6,220 bases of DNA, taken from Atopobiaceae bacterium. Lineage in GTDB: Bacteria > Actinomycetota > Coriobacteriia > Coriobacteriales > Atopobiaceae. Where the stretch lies: the NCBI GenBank assembly GCA_017460265.1, contig JAFUBJ010000143.1:1-6220 (forward strand), given 5' to 3'. The notes under the pieces are model-generated. The model saw nothing but the letters and a program-made list of their open reading frames with translations. It had not been told where the DNA came from and searched no databases. Numbering within the stretch: position 1 is the first letter of the stretch; each line of letters begins with the position of its first letter. Positions 1 through 5,513 of this stretch are shown one piece after another. Both the position numbers and the translations under genes were made by a program.

Positions 1-195
1 GAGCGCGGCGTCACCGCACATGGCCTTGCGGTCCTCCTCCGTCACCTCGGTGGCATCGGCGGTGACGATGCCGATCTCGGTACCGCGCTCGGTCGAGCAG
101 ATGACGTGGTCCGCCTCGACGGCGCCCGTGTCCTTGGGGTCAAACCACAGGTCACGGGCAGCATATTTAAACTTCACCGGAATGACGGTGGGCAT
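1..195 (-). CDS. ricT: RicT/YaaT-like PSP1-domain protein, N-terminal part (3' end outside window)
   Basis: The 65 visible codons begin MPTVIPVKFKYAARDLWFDP and continue through DHVICSTERGTEIGIV. This is the characteristic start of PSP1-domain proteins: a short beta strand, an aromatic-Asp-Pro motif, then 'D-HVI--T-RG-E-G-V'. In Bacillus subtilis, RicT (YaaT) works with RicA and RicF as an iron-sulfur complex that helps RNase Y mature mRNAs and influences competence, biofilm and sporulation. That role is family knowledge; the cluster-binding cysteines lie beyond the window and cannot be checked. The ATG start is set by an AAGGAGG ribosome site 7 nt upstream. It lies inside the end of holB in another frame, with a 22-nt overlap, so the two genes are probably translationally coupled. 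Its position directly downstream of holB matches Bacillus gene order and supports the call. Only the reading-window edge truncates it; no defect is visible. Confidence 0.87.
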   Translation of the reverse strand, partial: MPTVIPVKFKYAARDLWFDPKDTGAVEADHVICSTERGTEIGIVTADATEVTEEDRKAMCGDAAL

Positions 196-1313
196 GAGAG
201 TGCCTCCTTGACACAAAGCAGCATGGTCTCCATGACCAGCTGGGGCGTTACGTTGTGGGCGAGGTCGTCCGCTGCGGACCGCACGTGGTCGAGCGCGTCA
301 AGCGCCCCCTTCGTGCAGGTATTGGAGGCGATGCGGTCCACCACGTCCGAGACGTCCTCGTTCACGATGGGCTCATCGACACCCTCGCAGCGCAGCAGCA
401 CGTCGCGCAGAAGCGACTCTGCGGCTGCCAACGCCTCCATCATACCCGAACGCTCGCGCGCGGTAAGCTCGCGCTTGTTGGCATCCTCAATCTTCCTCAT
501 GGCAGAGGACGCCAGAAAGTCTGTGCTCTCCTCCACGGCGGCCTCTTGGGCAGCCTTGAGGTCTGCGAGCGGAGCCTTCACGGCGGCAACCAGATCCCGC
601 GCAGAGCTGAGGACATCCCACGAATCAGCCCGTTCGAGCTGCGAGATGGCACGGACCATAAGACGACGGACCTGCCTGCGCTCGGGCGAAGCCAAGAACT
701 CCGCCGCACGCTCGGGAGTGCCCGCGACTGCCAGGGCAATGCGGGCCTCGGTACCGGCCAGCCCACTTGCCCGCTCGACCGAGCGCTCCGCCGCGCCAGA
801 CGAGACCACGCGGAAGGGAACCTGCTGGCAGCGCGAGGCTATGGTGGGCATGACGGCCGCCGCGGTGCGTGCGATGAGGATGAAGATCACGCCCTCGGGA
901 GGCTCCTCGATGGTCTTGAGGAGCGCATTGGCGGCCGTGCCCCGAAGCAGGCCGACCTCTTGGAGGATGTAGACCTTGGCATGGGAGCGCACGGGTGCAA
1001 GCGCGACGTCGGCTATGAGCTCGCGCACCTGCGAGACAAGGTAGCCCGTAGCGCTCGCGGGACGCAGGACGTGCACGTCGGGATGCGTGCCGTGCTTCAC
1101 GCGGATGCACTCGTCACAGGTGTCGTCGCCCCCATGGGGGCACATCACGCATTCGGCGAGGGCACGCGCCGCCTCGGTCTTACCGGCTCCCGGTGCGCCA
1201 AGGAAGAGGTAGGCATGGCTGAGCTTGCCCTCGGTCACCGCCTGGGAGAGCAGGTCGCGCACACGCGGCTGCGCAGACAGGAACTCGAGGGCATGAGGAA
1301 CGGCAACGGGCAT
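174..1313 (-). CDS. holB: DNA polymerase III clamp-loader subunit delta' (HolB)
   Basis: The 379-residue protein is an AAA+ clamp-loader subunit that would sit in the delta-gamma/tau-delta' complex loading the sliding clamp at the replication fork. Visible motifs are SHAYLFLGAPGAGKT (Walker A at 39-46), a cysteine cluster C55-x2-C58-x7-C66-x2-C69, GTHPD (75-79), VYILQE where Walker B should be (114-119), ANALLKTIEEPPEG (128-141), and SRC (160-162), the arginine-finger motif contributed to the neighbouring subunit. The C-terminal half (about 170-379) is helical and poorly conserved, as expected for the collar domain. The single SRC-containing ATPase core, the length and the place between tmk and ricT favour delta' over DnaX (gamma/tau). 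The frame is open up to 1358, but ATG 1313 is chosen because GAGG lies 9 nt upstream and the encoded start matches the family. ATG 1322 would abut the GAGG and overlap tmk. The start lies 1 nt after the tmk stop, suggesting coupling. Oddities are an intact Walker A, Gln for the Walker B Asp, and a shifted cysteine pattern. Confidence 0.92.
   Translation of the reverse strand: MPVAVPHALEFLSAQPRVRDLLSQAVTEGKLSHAYLFLGAPGAGKTEAARALAECVMCPHGGDDTCDECIRVKHGTHPDVHVLRPASATGYLVSQVRELIADVALAPVRSHAKVYILQEVGLLRGTAANALLKTIEEPPEGVIFILIARTAAAVMPTIASRCQQVPFRVVSSGAAERSVERASGLAGTEARIALAVAGTPERAAEFLASPERRQVRRLMVRAISQLERADSWDVLSSARDLVAAVKAPLADLKAAQEAAVEESTDFLASSAMRKIEDANKRELTARERSGMMEALAAAESLLRDVLLRCEGVDEPIVNEDVSDVVDRIASNTCTKGALDALDHVRSAADDLAHNVTPQLVMETMLLCVKEALSCPPSFR
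203..209 (-). promoter_or_regulatory. Ribosome binding site of ricT, inside holB
   Basis: On the minus strand this reads AAGGAGG, a near-perfect Shine-Dalgarno sequence, 7 nt before the ricT ATG at 195. It lies within the last codons of holB, so holB translation passes through it before ricT starts. It is the strongest ribosome site in the window and fixes the ricT start. Confidence 0.85.
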
Positions 1314-1314
1314 G

Positions 1315-2028
1315 CTAGGCATCCTCGCCAAGCGACAAGGCGATGTCGGCCATCGCACGCTCTAGGTCGGCCTGACGCGAGAGGAAGGCCTTCACGTCGA
1401 GGGACGCAAGCACGGGAAGGACAGGCACAAGGGCTTCGACAAGACGCCCGAAGACCTGCTCGGGCGTGCCGTCAGCATCCACCAGGCGGATGCGCTCGCT
1501 CTCGAGCTCGGCCGAGCGCAGGTACCCGTCCCGGACCCGTCTCTGGAAGGCGACGCCCTCGGCCTCAAGCCTATCTGCTCCGCCGCGCGTCGCGCGCGTC
1601 AACGCGGTCTCGACGTCCAGATCGAAGACGATGGTCGCATCGGGCACAAAACCGCAGCTTCCCAGTTCGTTTGCCGTGCGGACCACGTCCTCGTCGAGCC
1701 CGCGGGCAGCCGCCTGATAGGCAAAGGTCGAATCGAAGTAGCGGTCGCAGAGCACGATGGAGCCAGCCGCGAGCGCAGGCTCGATTACCTGGCGCACCAG
1801 CTGGGCGCGGGACGCCTCGTACAGGAGGAGCTCGGCCTCGGGCCGCATCTCCATGTTCTGCGGGTCAAGGAGCAGGCCACGAATCTTCTCTGATATGGCC
1901 GTACCGCCAGGCTCGCGCAGGCAGACGCAGTTTGCCCCCAGCTCTTTCAGTGCGGAGACAATATACTTTACCTGCGTCGACTTGCCGCAGCCATCGATTC
2001 CTTCAAACGAGATGAACGTCCCTGCCAT
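1315..2028 (-). CDS. tmk: Thymidylate (dTMP) kinase
   Basis: This cytosolic enzyme phosphorylates dTMP to dTDP with ATP, an essential step toward dTTP for DNA synthesis. The 237-residue protein starts MAGTFISFEGIDGCGKSTQ, with the P-loop at 10-18. It continues with LREPGGT (37-43), which contacts the nucleotide, then CDRYFDSTFAYQ (94-105), the DR-Y/F substrate-site signature, and a lid segment at about 145-158 with arginines R145, R148 and R153. Arginines in the lid rather than the P-loop are typical of the bacterial class represented by E. coli Tmk. It is longer than most family members (about 205-215 residues) because of a roughly 25-residue C-terminal extension rich in Leu, Ala and acidic residues. 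The ATG start is supported by GAAAGG 6 nt upstream and by family alignment. The gene lies 54 nt downstream of topA and ends 1 nt before holB, a classic tmk-holB pairing. Confidence 0.96.
   Translation of the reverse strand: MAGTFISFEGIDGCGKSTQVKYIVSALKELGANCVCLREPGGTAISEKIRGLLLDPQNMEMRPEAELLLYEASRAQLVRQVIEPALAAGSIVLCDRYFDSTFAYQAAARGLDEDVVRTANELGSCGFVPDATIVFDLDVETALTRATRGGADRLEAEGVAFQRRVRDGYLRSAELESERIRLVDADGTPEQVFGRLVEALVPVLPVLASLDVKAFLSRQADLERAMADIALSLGEDA
1323..1326 (-). promoter_or_regulatory. Probable ribosome binding site of holB
   Basis: On the minus strand this is GAGG, 9 nt before ATG 1313 and inside the last codons of tmk. It decides between two closely spaced ATGs: the upstream one at 1322 directly touches the GAGG and could not use it. 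Confidence 0.55.
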
Positions 2029-2034
2029 GTCGTG

Positions 2035-2040
2035 CCTTTC
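2035..2040 (-). promoter_or_regulatory. Ribosome binding site of tmk
   Basis: On the minus strand this reads GAAAGG, with a 6-nt spacer before the tmk ATG at 2028. It lies 10 nt downstream of the topA/tmk hairpin, so the hairpin does not cover it. Confidence 0.65.
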
Positions 2041-2050
2041 TTGCTCGCCA

Positions 2051-2083
2051 GTTTGCCAAGGGAGACATGCCCCTTTGGCAAAC
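2051..2083 (-). repeat. Inverted repeat (hairpin) between topA and tmk, without U-tract
   Basis: Arms 2051-2059 and 2075-2083 are perfect 9-bp reverse complements (GTTTGCCAA/TTGGCAAAC). Three more G:C pairs (2060-2062 with 2071-2073) extend the stem inward past a single bulged base at 2074. The loop is about 8 nt. The outermost base pair includes the first base of the topA TAG on the complementary strand, so the structure begins at the topA stop codon. No T-run follows on either strand, so it does not meet the rule for an intrinsic terminator. It may instead be a 3'-end-protecting or RNA-processing hairpin, a weak attenuator, or a stem insulating tmk translation from topA. Structure is seen; function is inferred. 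Confidence 0.75.
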
Positions 2084-4590
2084 TACGACTTCTTCGTGGT
2101 CCGCCTGCCGGTGCTGCGCCCGCGGCCCCTGCCACGTGTGGTGGTCTTCTTCTTTTCCTTGCTCGGGCAGCTCATGTTCACGCAGATTTTCCAAGGGCCA
2201 CGCGCGGTGATGACCTCGACCATGGGCGCGCCGCAATCCGGGCAGGTCTCGCCCGTGGCACGCAGCTCGCCTCGTTGCGGAAGCGGATAGCTCGTACCGC
2301 ACTCTTCATAGTTGGCGCAGCGGATGAAGCGCTTGCCCGTACGCTCGCTCTTGTGGGCCACCAGGTCGCCATGACGACCTGCCGCGGCACATGCTGCGCA
2401 CTCCCCCACCACAAGGTCGGGCTCGGCATTGGTCGGGCATGCCGGGTTCACGCATGTCTCGTACACCTTGGCACGGAACGGCTTGCACTTGATGCGGGGA
2501 GCCCCGCACTCCGGGCACACGCCCGCCTCGCCCTCGATGGGCTCGATCTTGACGTTGGAGGGCACGGGGTAGGTGACGTCGCAGTCCGGCCAGCCCATGC
2601 AGCCGATGAAGCTTCCCCGCGTCTTGGCGGAGTTCTTCATCACGAGGTCCTTGCCGCACTTGGGGCAGACGCCCACCTTGGCATCTGCCGTGATGGCATC
2701 CGAGATGGCCTCTCCCAGGTCGTCCTTGTGCTCGATGAGGGCATCCATCATCGAGGCCAGAAGCGCACGGGAGTGCGTGACCACCTGTTCCTGGGACTCA
2801 GAGCCCTCAGAGACCTTGGTCATGTCGCCTTCGAGCTCGGCCGTCATGTCGGGCGAGGTGATGTGCGGCGCATACTGCGTCAGCGCGTCGATCACCGCCA
2901 TGCCCAGCTGGCTTGGCTCAATGGGGTCGTTCTTGAGGTACTTGACGTTGTACAGGCGCTCGATGATGGAGGCGCGCGTGGACTTGGTTCCCAGGCCCAG
3001 CCGCTCCATCTCCTGGATGAGCTTGCCTTGGCTGTAGCGCGCGGGCGGCTCGGTCTGCTTGGCGTCGAGCTTCATGGAGGTCACGTCGCAGATGTCACCC
3101 GACTCCAGTGCGGGCAGCTGCTCGTCCTTGCGCATGCCGTAGGGGTAGATGGCGCGGAAGCCCGGCTTGACCAGCACGTTGCCTGTTGCCGTGAAGGGCT
3201 CTCCGTTTACATCAAGCGAGACCTTGGTTCCCTCGATCTCGGCAGGGCCCATGAGGGTGGCCAGGAAGCGCCGCGCAATGAGGTTGTAGAGCTTCCAGGC
3301 AGCCGGCTGGAGCTTGTCGGGGTCGGCCACCCCCGTGGGATAGATGGGCGGGTGGTCGGTCGTCTCCTGCTTGCCACGCGTTGCCACAAGCTTGGGCTGC
3401 TTCAGGAGCTGAGAGGCAACCGGCGAGTACTGGGGGACGCCCGAGAGCATCTTGACGACGCCCTTGAGGTCGAGCGAACGCGGGTACACCGTGTTGTCAA
3501 CGCGGGGGTAGCTGATCAGGCCGTCCATGTAGAGGCTCTCGGCCAGACGCATCGTGCGTGCCGGAGAAATGCCCTCTGAAGCGGCGGCAGCCTGCAAAGA
3601 CGTCGTGTTGAACGGCACCGGAGGCCGCTGCTGCCTGCTCTTGCGCTCGACGTCGGTCACACGAGCCTCGCGTGCGTCCTTGACGCGGGCATACGCCGCA
3701 TCGGCGGCGGACTCGTCCTTGAACCGAGCCGTGGCGTGCGTGATCTTGAACGGGTCGGACCCATCGTGAGCGGCCTCGCCAGAGATGACCCAGTAGTCCT
3801 CGGGAACAAACGCCAGGCGCTCACGCTCGCGCTCGACAACCAGGGCCAACGTAGGCGTCTGCACACGTCCTGCCGAGCGCACGTTGCCAAACCCACCATA
3901 GCGCGCCATGGTGAGGTAGCGCGTCAGGACGGCGCCCCAGATGAGGTCAATGTACTGGCGGCTCTCACCGGCGTCGGCAAGGTCCTGGTCAAGTTCGACC
4001 AGGTTGGCAAAGGCATGGTCGATCTCGGCCTTGGTGAAGGCGGAGTAGCGCGCACGGGAAACCGGCGTCACGGGCGCGACCTCGCGCATCTGACGCAGCG
4101 CGTCGGAGCCGATGAGCTCGCCCTCGCGGTCAAAGTCGGTGCCGATGATGATGGCGTCCGCCTTCTTGGCAAGGTTCTTCAGGGCGCGGATGATGCCCTT
4201 CTCGGCAGGGAGCTTCTCGATGGGAGCCCACACCAGGTAGGGCAGGCTGGGGACCTTCCAGCCCTTGATGTCGATGCCGTCGGCAAGGTAGGGCTTGCGC
4301 TTGCTGTCGTACGGCGGGCGTGCCAGGCCGTCGGGGAGGTCTGCCGGAAGATGCTTTCCGTCCGCCGTCAGGCCATACCAGCCCTCCTTGCGGTCAAACT
4401 TGAGCGACGGCGGGAAGTCGGGCGCCATGATGTGACCGCGAAGGCCGATGGTCACCCAGTCGTCCCCCTCATGGGAGAAGCGGTAGACAGGAGTGTCGTA
4501 GACCTTGTCCGCCTTGGGCTTGCCCGCATCAGACAGAAGCCGCGCAATCTGCTGCGCAGCATCGTTTTTTTCGGTAACAACAAGAATCAC
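2083..4590 (-). CDS. topA: Type IA DNA topoisomerase, archaeal-type TopA
   Basis: The enzyme nicks one DNA strand through a 5'-phosphotyrosine link and relaxes negative supercoils. The 835-residue protein has an N-terminal TOPRIM domain (about 1-165) with VTEKN (5-9, catalytic Glu7) and TDFDREGELIG (151-161, Asp152/Asp154/Glu156). Further core motifs are RARYSAFTKAEI (179-190), RQYIDLIWGAVLTR (211-224) and AGRVQTPTLAL (240-250). The catalytic centre is GLISYPRVDNTVYP (357-370), with nucleophile Tyr361 and Arg363. The wording of these motifs is that of archaeal TopA rather than the usual bacterial enzyme (GLITYMRTDS). Position 364 is Val where Thr is normal. The C-terminus holds four zinc ribbons: C642/C645/C664/C670, C692/C695/C713/C718, C731/C734/C758/C764 and C783/C786/C803/C808. 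A Lys/Arg/Gly tail (811-835) follows and probably binds DNA. The start codon is GTG, supported by GAGAGG 10 nt upstream and by N-terminal family fit. The gene lies 107 nt after tatC. It appears complete and undamaged. Confidence 0.95.
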   Translation of the reverse strand: MILVVTEKNDAAQQIARLLSDAGKPKADKVYDTPVYRFSHEGDDWVTIGLRGHIMAPDFPPSLKFDRKEGWYGLTADGKHLPADLPDGLARPPYDSKRKPYLADGIDIKGWKVPSLPYLVWAPIEKLPAEKGIIRALKNLAKKADAIIIGTDFDREGELIGSDALRQMREVAPVTPVSRARYSAFTKAEIDHAFANLVELDQDLADAGESRQYIDLIWGAVLTRYLTMARYGGFGNVRSAGRVQTPTLALVVERERERLAFVPEDYWVISGEAAHDGSDPFKITHATARFKDESAADAAYARVKDAREARVTDVERKSRQQRPPVPFNTTSLQAAAASEGISPARTMRLAESLYMDGLISYPRVDNTVYPRSLDLKGVVKMLSGVPQYSPVASQLLKQPKLVATRGKQETTDHPPIYPTGVADPDKLQPAAWKLYNLIARRFLATLMGPAEIEGTKVSLDVNGEPFTATGNVLVKPGFRAIYPYGMRKDEQLPALESGDICDVTSMKLDAKQTEPPARYSQGKLIQEMERLGLGTKSTRASIIERLYNVKYLKNDPIEPSQLGMAVIDALTQYAPHITSPDMTAELEGDMTKVSEGSESQEQVVTHSRALLASMMDALIEHKDDLGEAISDAITADAKVGVCPKCGKDLVMKNSAKTRGSFIGCMGWPDCDVTYPVPSNVKIEPIEGEAGVCPECGAPRIKCKPFRAKVYETCVNPACPTNAEPDLVVGECAACAAAGRHGDLVAHKSERTGKRFIRCANYEECGTSYPLPQRGELRATGETCPDCGAPMVEVITARGPWKICVNMSCPSKEKKKTTTRGRGRGRSTGRRTTKKS

Positions 4591-4600
4591 GTGTTCAGAA

Positions 4601-4606
4601 CCTCTC
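4601..4606 (-). promoter_or_regulatory. Ribosome binding site of topA
   Basis: On the minus strand this is GAGAGG, 10 nt before the GTG start at 4590. It supports the GTG, since no nearby in-frame ATG gives the expected N-terminus. Confidence 0.6.
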
Positions 4607-4682
4607 TGTGCAACGTGGATGGTCGTGTGAGGAACAGCCGCTCCGCACCCGTTTGGACGGAGACGAGCGCCATTCTGCGCAG

Positions 4683-4696
4683 GGCGTGCCTACGCC
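4683..4696 (-). repeat. Short inverted repeat just after tatC
   Basis: GGCGT (4683-4687) and ACGCC (4692-4696) are perfect complements around a 4-nt loop, starting 1 nt past the tatC stop. There is no T-run after it. In DNA this GC-rich such a 5-bp stem can arise by chance, so a role in transcript ending or processing is only possible. The rest of the 107-nt tatC-topA gap shows no recognisable promoter boxes or small gene. Confidence 0.3.
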
Positions 4697-4697
4697 A

Positions 4698-5489
4698 TCA
4701 GTCGGAGAGCAGCGCGTGCTCCTCGTAGTCCTCGCGGGACCACTTGAGGGCCTCTTTGCCGTCGCGTGCGACCACGACAGCGCGCGCAATGGCCAAGGCC
4801 ACCTCGTACAGGCCGATGAGTGCGGCAAACATGAGAAGCATCGTGACCGGAGACGCGTCGGGCGTGACCGTTGCCGAAAGCGTGAGCAGGCCAACATAGA
4901 TGAAGCGCCACTGCTCCCTGAGCGTCTTGTACGGCACGATGTGCAGGACCGACAGGTAGAAGATCACCAGGGGAAGCTCGAAGGCAATGCCAAAGCCCAC
5001 CTCGAGCAGCATCATGATGTTGAGGAAGTCCTCGGCGTTGGCCACGACGTCTGCGAAGTCGAGCGTCTGGTCGAGCAGCCAGCCAAAAGCGGCCCTCTGG
5101 ATGATGATGTAGCAGAAGATCATTCCCAGGAAGAACAGGACCACCATGGCGGCGACCGTGGGCACGACCCACTTGCGCTCGTTCTCGTGAAGGGCGGGCA
5201 GGAAGAAGCCCATGGCCTCCCAGATGATGATGGGCGTGCTGATGATCACGCCAAAGAAGATCGCGACCTTGAAGCGAATGGTGAAGCCGCCCAACGCGGT
5301 CAGGACCGTCAGGCGCGCGCCCTCGGGAAGCGAGGAGCGAATGGGGTCCATCATCATGTCGATGAGGGTCGGCGTGGCAAAGTAGATGATGACCGCGGTC
5401 GTAAGGACCGATACGATCACGATGGTCAGGCGCCGACGGAGCTCACCGAGGTGGTCCAGAAGCGGCATACGTGCTGGTCCGATAGGCAT
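4698..5489 (-). CDS. tatC: Sec-independent (twin-arginine) protein translocase subunit TatC
   Basis: TatC is the multispanning membrane receptor that recognises twin-arginine signal peptides and, with TatA/TatB, exports folded proteins. The 263-residue protein shows the cytoplasmic N-terminal signature MPLLDHLGELRRRL (8-21), then six hydrophobic segments at about 21-38, 73-92, 108-128, 158-180, 196-209 and 214-236. Between the second and third is the conserved loop FFLPALHENERKWVVP (95-110). The Glu in FELP (170-173, fourth helix) and the Asp in TPD (209-211, before the last helix) match conserved polar positions of the family. A 25-residue charged tail ends the protein in the cytoplasm. The start is uncertain. 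ATG 5489 has no Shine-Dalgarno and lies 24 nt after the upstream stop; ATG 5468 would give MPLLDHL directly and has only a weak CGGA 9 nt upstream. The adjacent TatA/B-family gene strongly supports the call. Confidence 0.96.
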   Translation of the reverse strand: MPIGPARMPLLDHLGELRRRLTIVIVSVLTTAVIIYFATPTLIDMMMDPIRSSLPEGARLTVLTALGGFTIRFKVAIFFGVIISTPIIIWEAMGFFLPALHENERKWVVPTVAAMVVLFFLGMIFCYIIIQRAAFGWLLDQTLDFADVVANAEDFLNIMMLLEVGFGIAFELPLVIFYLSVLHIVPYKTLREQWRFIYVGLLTLSATVTPDASPVTMLLMFAALIGLYEVALAIARAVVVARDGKEALKWSREDYEEHALLSD

Positions 5490-5513
5490 ATTGGTTATGG
5501 GGAGCGCAGGCGC

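Noticed and set aside
1314..1358. Longer holB start at 1358 adding 15 residues.
   Set aside because: The extra residues do not fit the family start, would overlap tmk by 44 nt, and the GAGG site fits ATG 1313.
255..2015. A 586-codon open frame on the plus strand opposite holB and tmk.
   Set aside because: It covers two well-supported genes on the other strand, has low-complexity Arg/Gly/His-rich composition with no family motif, and is explained by strong GC third-position bias.
2032..3579. A 515-codon plus-strand open frame opposite topA.
   Set aside because: Same reason: His/Leu/Arg-rich shadow of a conserved gene with no recognisable domain.
4591..4697. Possible promoter in the largest gap, between tatC and topA.
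   Set aside because: No paired -35/-10-like boxes could be seen on the minus strand; the gap is GC-rich with only a weak short hairpin.
3736..4728. A 330-codon plus-strand open frame opposite the topA start.
   Set aside because: Shadow frame; no ribosome site or family signature, and it runs into tatC.
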